Of a stretch of DNA of 41,463 nucleotides, positions 9,901-16,876 are shown piece after piece. Made by a program: the position numbers and the translations under genes. The notes under the pieces were generated by a model. The model worked only from the letters and a program-made list of their open reading frames with translations, made no database searches and was not told where the DNA came from. Source of the stretch: Lentisphaerota bacterium (GTDB taxonomy: Bacteria > Verrucomicrobiota > Lentisphaeria > Victivallales > Victivallaceae); contig SUWB01000030.1 in assembly GCA_015061745.1 (NCBI GenBank), positions 1 through 41,463 of the forward strand. Reading direction: 5' to 3'. How positions within the stretch are numbered: the first letter of the stretch is position 1; each line of letters starts with the position of its first letter.

Positions 9901-10437
9901 AAAAGGAGATTTTGCCTTCCACCATTTTCCTGCAGGTTCAGTAAAGCCCTGAACGATGAGGCAGGCTCCGCCGGGGCCGTCGAGAGTGCCTTTGTACTGA
10001 AATGAAACATTGTAAAGTCCCCCTTTGTCGTCCGGCAGATTGACCGCTTTACGCCAGGCTCCGGAGGTGGAACGGACAACGGTAAGGGGCAGGATCTTTT
10101 TCAGTTCCGCAGGTTTTACAACGGTGAAAACGCCGTCTTTAACACTCCACTTGACCATTTTTCGCACCTGAGCTCGCCGGGGATCTTTGCCGGAGATCTC
10201 TTTGGTGTGCAGGTAACAGTAGTTGTCCTGCCAGGCAAGGGGATCTTTGGGGGAATCCTTGAAATTGTAATCGGCATTGGTGACGAGATTGTCCTTTTGC
10301 GGAATCGCTTTGGCGGGCTTGAAAAGTTCATCTGAACTTTTTTTCAGATCAAAGGTGACTCCGCCTTTGTCCAGTCCGGCTGCTGCCAGAGAAAGGAGCG
10401 TCAGAAAGGCGGCGGCGAAAAAGATTTTACGATGCAT
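6934..10437 (-). CDS. Giant secreted glycosidase-like protein, paralog A
   Basis: Predicted 1,167-residue exported protein, a full-length paralog of the gene at 2547-6053 with the same domain order. It has a signal peptide (about 1-20), a jelly-roll-like domain, a beta linker, a TIM-barrel-like domain with W-A-N-W-E-P (E513) followed by GRGCFCDTC, and a C-terminal supersandwich-like domain. Identity is high across the barrel and patchy in the C-terminal third. One 69-residue stretch (7834-8040) is identical in protein. The fourth Cys of paralog B's cluster is Arg here, so C-x-C-x2-C is the shared core. It is the first gene of the operon, with a TTGACA promoter 82-110 bp upstream, a leader of about 70 bases and an AGGG ribosome site. 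The function is inferred as a polysaccharide- or glycoconjugate-degrading enzyme; family unknown. Confidence 0.7.
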   Translation of the reverse strand: MHRKIFFAAAFLTLLSLAAAGLDKGGVTFDLKKSSDELFKPAKAIPQKDNLVTNADYNFKDSPKDPLAWQDNYCYLHTKEISGKDPRRAQVRKMVKWSVKDGVFTVVKPAELKKILPLTVVRSTSGAWRKAVNLPDDKGGLYNVSFQYKGTLDGPGGACLIVQGFTEPAGKWWKAKSPFFKVYSIRLSNEWQNYQNAILLPKGVKSLQIVYRIDGVGRLDFRKPAVTAAAPRSTSEKLTLQLSPMGRLDNTFALAQDLPGTIAFIWKRNGSKAEAKLTSPQLVMELPKEITFHEAAFLKLLSKREGAKSVEYRIDLRGRRGRPAQMEDFDNYLRHSALLSTKAAPGTKLAQGKAWVEENGQRLSNIVPVNFMVIPKFKAAKPQHYLPGIYFGGVYMAYSTLPNIERCAQMFDAAGVRWIVASQKSAYPVWRKAGVKVITPELFYVSNGFRVGLPEGRPEADKYRAIGTHNLLEMQRSTCPAAVYEKRPYYLNSTVPYITKNLQGADGLWANWEPYGYAGRGCFCDTCRKNFAKFVNVPLEQMKKEWPQELAVGRKYHKQAVKFRSLEHAKLMHTVNEAVTAATGGKGKSLGFIPGVQVDNMSSTWRLNGFDKETHPIDYAGKFDWIDPWGPYAFWNAHAPYVYNKSFNLRTYLKAKDVRAAVNKDYKKHIKLLAFPHGMQLQDWVTQPESIAIELLSFMFNGWEGATVYAFPKGYDARFWKSFADASNVAARYDKYVFKGKKADERVSLTPQAPYAAKTAVLEALLGTHSYFEMLQYNAYELNGTLIVAAFNFWRDGELFFTLKVKGLSPKVRYTVRNADTRFTGKGGKSFTGKELADGITLHAGAVRCAVYEIAPEKAADKKLALFTAEQMLKAQKAARPALLKAKAADEQYEKIYGIKDSKLEDISNAGISCKADRKNNRFILTCGINKAELYIPSFCVNYWNSGKKAVINGNKMSGFGCVAFWEPSTQIKNGFSVIEQKKIPGGLEIIGEKRMLDRDRSQLAGLLIRQSFKITDKLNKITVTTQLVNSSDRDISFGVRYNLIPAAPGTNGGFTRITAKGKTVEFKRDFARALYTTGIDKEYETNVRKLFSVKTPNRPIDATPVFFAAPGLKVKMTLAPSAFFAGAAVWDSGRQAAGTFEPCFKFLTLGPGGKSFTISSAMTIEK

Positions 10438-10518
10438 AAGTTTTCCCTTTTTATTTTATGTTTGGCAATGGTGCATAACATATAATGAAAAAAACGGCAG
10501 CGGAACTACCGCAGACTA

Positions 10519-10547
10519 AAGATACATCCGCAAAAGCGATTTGTCAA
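10519..10547 (-). promoter_or_regulatory. Promoter of the giant-paralog/M55 operon
   Basis: On the minus strand TTGACA (10542-10547) and TATCTT (10519-10524) are 17 bp apart. It is the closest match to a housekeeping consensus in the window. The transcript would have a leader of about 70 bases before the paralog A start. Confidence 0.8.
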
Positions 10548-10621
10548 GGAAAAAAAACCTTTTGGCACAATAATATTAACGGGTAAAAAACAGAGAGCTT
10601 GGGGAGAAAGATACATTCAGG

Positions 10622-10663
10622 AAAAAAATAAAACAGCTTTGAAGAGGGATCTTCAAAGCTGTT
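10622..10663 (-). terminator. Terminator after pepD
   Basis: Perfect 13-bp stem (10632-10644 with 10651-10663) and 6-nt loop; on the minus strand it runs into a T-rich tract (10622-10631). It lies 24 bp beyond the pepD stop codon. Confidence 0.9.
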
Positions 10664-10686
10664 CAGAGAGGTTCGGCAAGCAAAAG

Positions 10687-12144
10687 TTATTTTACTTCCT
10701 GCAATATTCTGACCACTTCACGGAGCCAGAGAGCGACTTTTTCGGTGGAGTCGATCTCAAGATATTCCTCTGTGGTATGACAGTGGTGTTCCGTGGGGGC
10801 AAATGAAAGCATTTCAAGCTGCGGGGCTTTGGGGGTGAAGATTCCCGGTTCAAGACCTGCGTGGATCGCTCTGACGGGGATCCTTGTGCCGTAAACTTTT
10901 TCACACGCCTGCTGGCCTGCTTCAAGAAGTTTTGAATCAGCTTTGAACTTCCAGCCGGGGTAGGGGCCGTGTGATTCAAAGGAACCGCCGAACCTGGCAA
11001 AGTGAGCTTTGCAGTTTTCGCTGATCTGCTGCCATTTGGCATCGTCAAAGGCCCGGGGGTGACACCCCACTTTGATCCTGCCGTCATCCAGAGCGGCAAT
11101 GACACCCAGATTGGTACTGACTGCCACAGCATCAAGTTCTTCAGAAAACTCAAAAACGCCGTCGGGCAATGTATCGAGCATCGTCAGAAAATCCTTTTGG
11201 AATTTTGAACTCCAAACCTTTTCCGGCATCCCGCAGGAAGTGAGGCTGAAACCGAAATCTGCAGCGGCATCAAAGGTGCTTTTGAGTTTTTCAGCAAAAG
11301 CATCCGCTCTTTTCTGCAGTTCCTCAAGGGACAACTCTGTGACAATGACTGCCGCAGATTCCCGGGAGATGGCATTGACAACGCTGCCGCCTGCAATGGA
11401 AGATACAGCGATTGTTTCTCCCAGTCCGGCAAGAAAAGCGGCCATAAACTTATGGGCATTGCCCCGCTTCAGGTGGATATCCGCTCCTGAATGACCGCCT
11501 GCAAGGCCGGTGACTTCAATTTTTACAGCGTTCCATTTGTCGGAAGGTGCTGTGTATTCCGGAACGAAAAATCCGAAGTCTTCTTCTCCCCCTGCACAAC
11601 CGGCATAAAAACAGCTGTCGCATCCGGAGTCCAGATTGAGCAGATATACTCCTTTGAGAAATTCGTCTGCCAGAGCTCTTGCGCCGTTGAGTCCGATTTC
11701 TTCCTCCCGGGTGAACACTGCAGCCAGAGGACCGCACACAATTTGTTTATCAGTGAGAAGATCCATCGCCACTGACAAACCGCTGCCGTCATCGGCACCG
11801 AGGGTCGTTTCTCCGTTGCAGTGGATCTTGTTGCCGGTGACCACTGTTTTGAGGGGATCTTTCAGAAAATCAAAGGTGCTGCCGGGGGCTTTTTGAGGAA
11901 CCATATCCAAATGCGCCTGCAACAGGATGCAGGGCGCATTTTCATATCCCGGAGCAGCTTTGCGGTCGATACGCAAATTGCCGAAATCGTCCCGGCGTAC
12001 TTCAAGGCCTGCGGCTTCTGCTTCCTGAGTCAGCCGTTCGCAGAGTTTATCTTCGTGTCCGGAAGGATGAGGCGTTGAGCAGACCAGATCAAAGTATTTC
12101 CAGACACCGCCCTTTTCCTGAGCAAATTCGTTAAGGGTTTTCAT
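10687..12144 (-). CDS. pepD: Aminoacyl-histidine dipeptidase (PepD, M20C)
   Basis: Predicted 485-residue cytoplasmic zinc dipeptidase of family M20C (PepD/carnosinase type), which hydrolyses unspecific dipeptides including Xaa-His. Metal and catalytic residues are in place: LQAHLDM (H78, D80), LGADDGSG (bridging Asp near 119) and REEEIGLNGA (Glu pair near 149-150). The C-terminal LEPGIF and EHHCHTTEEY motifs give the last histidine. Its length matches the family. The start codon overlaps the stop codon of the upstream TIM-barrel gene in an ATGA, so translation is probably coupled. A strong terminator follows. The pairing of a dipeptidase with a sugar-isomerase-like protein is unusual and may reflect a shared substrate source such as glycopeptides. 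Confidence 0.92.
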   Translation of the reverse strand: MKTLNEFAQEKGGVWKYFDLVCSTPHPSGHEDKLCERLTQEAEAAGLEVRRDDFGNLRIDRKAAPGYENAPCILLQAHLDMVPQKAPGSTFDFLKDPLKTVVTGNKIHCNGETTLGADDGSGLSVAMDLLTDKQIVCGPLAAVFTREEEIGLNGARALADEFLKGVYLLNLDSGCDSCFYAGCAGGEEDFGFFVPEYTAPSDKWNAVKIEVTGLAGGHSGADIHLKRGNAHKFMAAFLAGLGETIAVSSIAGGSVVNAISRESAAVIVTELSLEELQKRADAFAEKLKSTFDAAADFGFSLTSCGMPEKVWSSKFQKDFLTMLDTLPDGVFEFSEELDAVAVSTNLGVIAALDDGRIKVGCHPRAFDDAKWQQISENCKAHFARFGGSFESHGPYPGWKFKADSKLLEAGQQACEKVYGTRIPVRAIHAGLEPGIFTPKAPQLEMLSFAPTEHHCHTTEEYLEIDSTEKVALWLREVVRILQEVK

Positions 12145-12962
12145 ATAAGGGACCTGATAAAGTTGAAGTTTTCTTCAAGGGTTTTGATCCTGCGGGGGAA
12201 GTTGCCCTCCTGATGAGCGATTTCGTAGTTAAAGGGACCTTTGTAGTCGATATCCCGCAGAGCTTCCACAAAACCTTTCCAGTCGATAACGCCGTTACCG
12301 GGCAGCCAGTGACATTCATCAATGCCGTTGTAGTCGGAAATATGGGTGGTAAAAAGCCGTTTGCCGAGTTTTCTGGTTATTTCCGGGATCAGGGGGTATT
12401 GATTCATAATGTGATTGACGTCAAAGCAGACACCGAAAACATCGGGATCCATTCCTTCAAGGATCTGATCCATATCGGCCAGGGTGTTGCCGATGCAGAG
12501 ACGGGGCAGAAATTCAAGGGCGACCTTGACCTTCATTTCTTTCATTTCCGCTTCAATCTCACGCAGGCTTTTTCGGAGCTGGTTGATCCGTTCGTCCCGT
12601 TCTGCTTTGACGTTGGTCTTGATTTCCATTGAGGGATGCAGAACGATGAATTCGCATTCAAATTCACGGACAGCTGCAAGGTGGGCACGGTATCTGGAAA
12701 GGGCCCAGATGCGGGTCGCTTCATCGGGGTGTGAAAGGTCATCGTTTCCGGCAAAAGGAATATGGAACGAGATCACCCGCTTGCCGGTTTCTTTGAGCAT
12801 TGCTTTGAATTCTTTGCGGATGGCTCCGTCGTAGTCAAAAAAGAACATTGCCGCATTAAGTTCAAAGGTTTTTACTTCGGAGTCTCTGAGAGCATTGATA
12901 AGAGACTTGTCAAGGTAATTGGTCAGGGATGAAAGTGAAGTTCCCAAGCCGCAGTCAAACAT
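12141..12962 (-). CDS. Sugar phosphate isomerase/epimerase-like TIM barrel
   Basis: Predicted 273-residue AP-endonuclease-2/xylose-isomerase-like TIM barrel. Such proteins isomerise or epimerise keto sugars, or cleave inositol derivatives, with one or two divalent metals. Candidate metal ligands are the glutamate in VALEFLPR, the Asp/His in CFDVNH, the histidine in THISDYNG and the glutamate in YEIAHQ near the C-terminus. There is no signal peptide. The start has an AAGGAAG ribosome site. It is the first gene of a two-gene operon with pepD from the promoter at 13021-13049, which diverges from the D-aminoacylase operon. The exact substrate cannot be named; sequence of this type alone does not distinguish sugar from polyol enzymes. 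Confidence 0.8.
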   Translation of the reverse strand: MFDCGLGTSLSSLTNYLDKSLINALRDSEVKTFELNAAMFFFDYDGAIRKEFKAMLKETGKRVISFHIPFAGNDDLSHPDEATRIWALSRYRAHLAAVREFECEFIVLHPSMEIKTNVKAERDERINQLRKSLREIEAEMKEMKVKVALEFLPRLCIGNTLADMDQILEGMDPDVFGVCFDVNHIMNQYPLIPEITRKLGKRLFTTHISDYNGIDECHWLPGNGVIDWKGFVEALRDIDYKGPFNYEIAHQEGNFPRRIKTLEENFNFIRSLI

Positions 12963-13020
12963 TTTTTTCTTCCTTATATGTATGATGACAGAAAATTTTT
13001 ATAAAAAGACTATAGGATTT

Positions 13021-13049
13021 AATATACCGTTACCATTTGAAATATTCAA
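13021..13049 (-). promoter_or_regulatory. Promoter of the TIM barrel-pepD operon
   Basis: On the minus strand TTGAAT (13044-13049), 17 bp, TATATT (13021-13026). It is back to back with the plus-strand promoter at 13072, leaving 22 bp between the two -35 boxes. Confidence 0.75.
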
Positions 13050-13071
13050 GCCCTTTTGTTGCAAATGGTGA

Positions 13072-13100
13072 TTGAAATTTTCAACTTTCTGCACTATCTT
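13072..13100 (+). promoter_or_regulatory. Promoter of the D-aminoacylase operon with overlapping palindrome
   Basis: TTGAAA (13072-13077), 17 bp, TATCTT (13095-13100). A perfect inverted repeat CACTAT-CTT-ATAGTG at 13092-13106 straddles the -10 box, a position typical of a repressor operator; that reading is inference. Confidence 0.75.
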
Positions 13101-13158
13101 ATAGTGATGGCGTTTTCTATTCAAAAAACGCCTGGGGCTTTTTGTTTCCGGGGAGACT

Positions 13159-14676
13159 ATGATTGGAACTTTGCTTATAAAAAATGTCTGGATCGCTGAC
13201 GGGCTTGGAACGCCTTTGCGCAAGGGAGGCTGTCTGCTGGACTCCAAAGGCGGCATTGCCGCTGTGGAAAAGGATTTTTCCGCCTGTGCCGCAGAAAAAT
13301 GTATTGACGGCGCAGGATTGATACTTGCACCCGGATTTATTGATGCCCACGGACACTCTGATATGTCTGCTTTGAGTGCTCCTGAGTGCTTCAGCAAGAT
13401 CTCTCAAGGAGTCACCACTGAAATTTGCGGCAATTGCGGTCTTTCGGCTTTTCCGGTGACAAACTGTAATAAAGAGCATTTGCAGCTTCTTTATGAAAAT
13501 TACGGCAAAGAGATCCGCTGGGAAAGCTGCAGCGCATATCTGGATGAAGTGAATCGGGCTGATTGTGCTCTTTCTCTTGTGCCTTTGTGCGGACACAATA
13601 CATTGCGTGCGGCTGTCAGAGGATACGAAGAAGGGGCGTGTTCTCAAAAAGAACTTGAAGAAATGGCTTTTCTTCTTGACCGGGAATTGACCTCCGGGGC
13701 TGCCGGTGTTTCCTTTGGTTTGCTCTATTCTCCGGGGATTTTTGCTTCTCCCGGAGAAATCGTGCACATAATGAAAGTTGCTGCCAGGCATAACAGGATT
13801 TGTGCCGCCCATTTGCGGAGCGAAGGAGATGAACTGCTTGAGAGTGCCGCTGAAATGATTGAACTTTCTTTTGAGTCCGGGCTGAAACATTTTCATTTCA
13901 GCCATTTGAAAACCGCCGGAAAAGAAAATTTCAACAAACTTGATGAGCTGCTGGAACTTTTTGACGAAGCACGGCACAAAGGCATTGAAATCACCTGTGA
14001 CCGTTATCCCTATACGGAATCAATGACCCAGCTCAGTGTGGCTCTGCCGGGGGCGTGGAAAAAAATGGACGATGAAAGTTTGAAGAAAAAACTGCAGTCG
14101 ACCGAAGAAAAACTGCTCCTTATAGCGGATTTGCGTAAGGCAAAGACAACTGATTACTGGGAACGCTGCCGTCTGGTCAACTGTACCCACCCCCGCTTTG
14201 CTTCATTCAGAGGAAAGAAAATCAGCGAGATTCCCGGTGATACCCCGGAGAATGTGACTGAAATCCTTGCTTTTGATCCTGTCAACTGTCAGGCAGCCTT
14301 CAGCGTGATGAGTGAAGAAAATATGAAACGTATTCTTGCTCTGCCTTTTTGTGTGGCAGGCAGTGACGGGAACGCTCTGCCTTCAGATGCCCGTTTCGGA
14401 CATTCTCATCCGAGAGCTTTCGGAGCTGTTGCCAGGTTTATGCGTCTGGGACTGGATATGGGGATCCCCATTGAGGCGTGTGTCAGCAAAGTCTCAGGCA
14501 AAAGTGCCGCCATATTTTCTCTTGATGACCGGGGTGTCATTGCCCCCGGGAAGAGGGGGGATATGGTTCTTTTTGATCCGGATTCTATTGATTGCAGGGC
14601 GGATTTTCTTTCGCCTGAACGGTGTGCCGAAGGAATCAGAATGGTCATAAAAAATGGCCGTGTTGTTTACAACTGA
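13159..14676 (+). CDS. N-acyl-D-amino-acid deacylase (D-aminoacylase)
   Basis: Predicted 505-residue amidohydrolase-superfamily enzyme that removes the acyl group from N-acyl-D-amino acids. The composite beta domain (residues 1-60 and the C-terminus, ending in VIKNGRVVYN) flanks a metal-dependent barrel. Visible ligands are GFIDAHGHSD (two His), EICGNCG (the family's Cys ligand), HLRSEGDELLE (His), FHFSHLK (His) and AGSDGNAL (the catalytic Asp). The length matches D-aminoacylases. The ribosome site is GGGGAGA. It leads a three-gene operon with two acyltransferases, 17 bp before the GNAT gene, and diverges from pepD. Acylation and deacylation enzymes side by side suggest a cycle for modified amino acids, possibly D-residues from peptidoglycan. 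The specific acyl-amino acid is not evident. Confidence 0.85.
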   Translation: MIGTLLIKNVWIADGLGTPLRKGGCLLDSKGGIAAVEKDFSACAAEKCIDGAGLILAPGFIDAHGHSDMSALSAPECFSKISQGVTTEICGNCGLSAFPVTNCNKEHLQLLYENYGKEIRWESCSAYLDEVNRADCALSLVPLCGHNTLRAAVRGYEEGACSQKELEEMAFLLDRELTSGAAGVSFGLLYSPGIFASPGEIVHIMKVAARHNRICAAHLRSEGDELLESAAEMIELSFESGLKHFHFSHLKTAGKENFNKLDELLELFDEARHKGIEITCDRYPYTESMTQLSVALPGAWKKMDDESLKKKLQSTEEKLLLIADLRKAKTTDYWERCRLVNCTHPRFASFRGKKISEIPGDTPENVTEILAFDPVNCQAAFSVMSEENMKRILALPFCVAGSDGNALPSDARFGHSHPRAFGAVARFMRLGLDMGIPIEACVSKVSGKSAAIFSLDDRGVIAPGKRGDMVLFDPDSIDCRADFLSPERCAEGIRMVIKNGRVVYN

Positions 14677-14693
14677 AAGGAGTTGATTGTTTT

Positions 14694-15530
14694 ATGATTA
14701 TCCGTGAAATGAAAATGGAGGATGCAGAAAGGCTTTTTGAACTTTCCGGCGTAGTGGGCTGGAATCAGACCCTTGACGATTGCCGCTTTCTCGTTGAAGC
14801 TGACTGGTGCAAGATGATCTGTGTTGAGGAAAACGGCGAAGTCATCGGTACCGCCGGGGCTCCTGTGTATGATGATATGGGCTTTATCAATATGGTGATC
14901 GTCCACCCGGATCACCGCAAACGGGGGATCGCCACAGCGATGATCCGTCATCTTCTTGATACGATGAAGGTCAAAACATTCCGTCTGCACGCAACTCCCG
15001 CAGGAAGTTTTGTTTACAGCAAGGTCGGCTTTGTTACGACAAGGACGATGAGCTACTTTGTGGCATCCAAGCCGGATTTCCCCCAAAGCGGGAGGACCGT
15101 TCTGCCTGCAACGGCGGCAGATTTGGACGCTATTGCCGCTTTGGATATGAAAAATTCAGGGATGAACAGAAAAAAACTGCTTGAAGACAATTTGCAGCGT
15201 TTCGGTCAGTTTGCTCTCAAGATCGAAGAAAATGGCGAACTTGCCGGTTTCTCTCTGGGACGCAGAGGACGGAAACAACGCCAGATCGCCAACGTGGAAA
15301 CTGTTGACGGCGACTGGGAAAAGGCATTTGCTCTCATTGGTGCTGCGGCTCCTATGGAAAAGGAACTTCCGTCCAATATCATTTTCTTTGATGCCGACAA
15401 GAATGCTATCAAAGAAGCAGAAAAATGCGGTATGGAACGGGTGAGAGAACTTATAGAAATGGAATACGGCGTTCCCGGGACTCCGCCCGGTGCCGGATAT
15501 CACGCCATTTACGGCGGGGATTTCGGTTGA
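14694..15530 (+). CDS. GNAT N-acetyltransferase, likely two-domain
   Basis: Predicted 278-residue acetyltransferase. The N-terminal GNAT domain (about 1-130) carries the acetyl-CoA loop in IVHPDHRKRGIATAMI and the following YSKVGF helix. A second, more divergent acetyltransferase-like half (about 135-278) fits the known GNAT plus Acetyltransf_18-like arrangement. An in-frame upstream start would overlap the D-aminoacylase; AAGGAG at 14678-14683 points to the ATG at 14694 instead. It is the second gene of the D-aminoacylase operon, 29 bp before the next gene. The acceptor is unknown; the context suggests an amine of an amino acid or small peptide. Confidence 0.85.
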   Translation: MIIREMKMEDAERLFELSGVVGWNQTLDDCRFLVEADWCKMICVEENGEVIGTAGAPVYDDMGFINMVIVHPDHRKRGIATAMIRHLLDTMKVKTFRLHATPAGSFVYSKVGFVTTRTMSYFVASKPDFPQSGRTVLPATAADLDAIAALDMKNSGMNRKKLLEDNLQRFGQFALKIEENGELAGFSLGRRGRKQRQIANVETVDGDWEKAFALIGAAAPMEKELPSNIIFFDADKNAIKEAEKCGMERVRELIEMEYGVPGTPPGAGYHAIYGGDFG

Positions 15531-15559
15531 TGCCCGTATAAAACAAGGAATTCAGTGTT

Positions 15560-16804
15560 ATGGAATTGAAAAAATTTTGTGCTGCAATGGAGCTTCAGGA
15601 TGATGCTGTGCAGCTTTTGAAGCCCCATTGGGAAACGATCCTTGAAAAGTGGGACGGCAAACTGCCGGAATTTGTTTCAGAAAGTTATTTAAAAAAATAT
15701 TTCCCTTATTTGCAGATCCCTTCTGAAGAAGCGGAAGTGTTCCGCAGAGCTCAAAGTGTTATCGGCAGCTGCGCGGATAATGAAGCACGGGCTCTTTATA
15801 TGTTTGTGCTTTACTATGGGGCTTTTGTCCTGAAACTTCAAGTCAGTCCCCTGCAAAGTCCCGTCTGGGGAGAAAATGAAGGTATTGCCGCTTTGCTCGC
15901 TTCCTTGAGCTGCGTCCCTTTGATTGAAGATAACTGCCGCAAAAACGGTGTCCCGGAACACTATGCCCTTGACGCTTTACAGTGGATCGGCGGAACGGTG
16001 GTGATTTATAAACTTTCTCACAATAACATCCCTGGGCACTCCCTCAAACAGCTCTACTGGCTGCACTATCACGTTGACGGTGAACTGTACCGTATCGGCA
16101 GATTTGAATATCTGATCCACCGTCTGCCTGAATGGTGTCCCCTGATCTTCCGGAACGACGACGGCGTCATTGCTGTGCTGGCTGCTCCCGGAATGAAATT
16201 CGATGCCAACGGTCTTGTGACGCTTAAAGATGAATTTGTCGTTTCCACCATTGAAGAAGACGGCCCCTTTATTACCGGGATTCCCTGTACGGTGGAAGGC
16301 ATTGCAAGAGTCAACGAAACTTTGACCATAGACCGCCGGGAATTCAGAAGCGTGTTTTCTCCCTGGGATATTGTCCCCAGTATCCATATTCCGGGGGGCT
16401 TGCGTATGAGTTGGGAAGATGCAGTTGCTTCTATGAAAGAAGCCAAAGAATTTTTCAAACGTTATCTCAAGCGTGAAATTCCTGCCATTGTCTGCGGCTC
16501 CTGGATCCTTAATCCGGCATTGGAACGCTTTGCTCCCAAAGGCAATATGGCAAGATTCAGAAAAGAGGTTTTCTGTGTGCCGATGATCCGCTGGGGAGAT
16601 AAAGGACGGGACGGTATGTTCTTTGCTTTCGGCAGAGATGATGTGCCCCCCACTGAGATCGAACCTGTCAACTCACTCCAAAAGGCATTGCAGGAAGTTT
16701 ACAAAGCTGAAGGTACTTTGCGTACCGGAGCAATGTTCGTCCTGGCAGAAGACCTGGAAAAATTGGGGAATATGTATTACAGAACACAGCAGAAAGTGCT
16801 CTGA
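15560..16804 (+). CDS. NAT_N/GNAT_C-type acyltransferase-domain protein
   Basis: Predicted 414-residue protein of the two-domain family annotated as acyltransferase domain-containing (NAT_N then GNAT_C). The N-terminal half is helical. The C-terminal half carries the recognisable HIPGG strand near residue 276, the FFKRY helix, an AIVCGSWILNP strand-turn near 313 and a MARFRKEVF segment, which match my recollection of GNAT_C. The reaction is not established for the family to my knowledge; an acyl-CoA- or acyl-carrier-dependent transfer is inferred. The ribosome site is AAGGAA. It is the last gene of the D-aminoacylase operon, closed by the hairpin at 16827. No membrane segments or signal peptide are seen. 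Confidence 0.7.
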   Translation: MELKKFCAAMELQDDAVQLLKPHWETILEKWDGKLPEFVSESYLKKYFPYLQIPSEEAEVFRRAQSVIGSCADNEARALYMFVLYYGAFVLKLQVSPLQSPVWGENEGIAALLASLSCVPLIEDNCRKNGVPEHYALDALQWIGGTVVIYKLSHNNIPGHSLKQLYWLHYHVDGELYRIGRFEYLIHRLPEWCPLIFRNDDGVIAVLAAPGMKFDANGLVTLKDEFVVSTIEEDGPFITGIPCTVEGIARVNETLTIDRREFRSVFSPWDIVPSIHIPGGLRMSWEDAVASMKEAKEFFKRYLKREIPAIVCGSWILNPALERFAPKGNMARFRKEVFCVPMIRWGDKGRDGMFFAFGRDDVPPTEIEPVNSLQKALQEVYKAEGTLRTGAMFVLAEDLEKLGNMYYRTQQKVL

Positions 16805-16826
16805 GCATATTCAAGGAAAGTCACAA

Positions 16827-16863
16827 AAGGCTGTTGCAGTGATCGTGCTGCAGCAGCCTTTTT
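16827..16863. terminator. Bidirectional terminator between convergent operons
   Basis: 13-bp stem with one G-U (16827-16839 with 16848-16860), 8-nt loop and a T-run on the plus side; the minus side reads into TTTTG. It contains the shared GGCTGTTGCA arm and a trailing TTTTTGATTGGGCAAAAG that resembles the sequence after the 2430 hairpin. Confidence 0.85.
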
Positions 16864-16876
16864 GATTGGGCAAAAG

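Noticed and set aside
13117-13977. 286-codon minus-strand frame opposite the D-aminoacylase
   Set aside because: The plus-strand D-aminoacylase shows all catalytic motifs; the antisense frame has none and no ribosome site.
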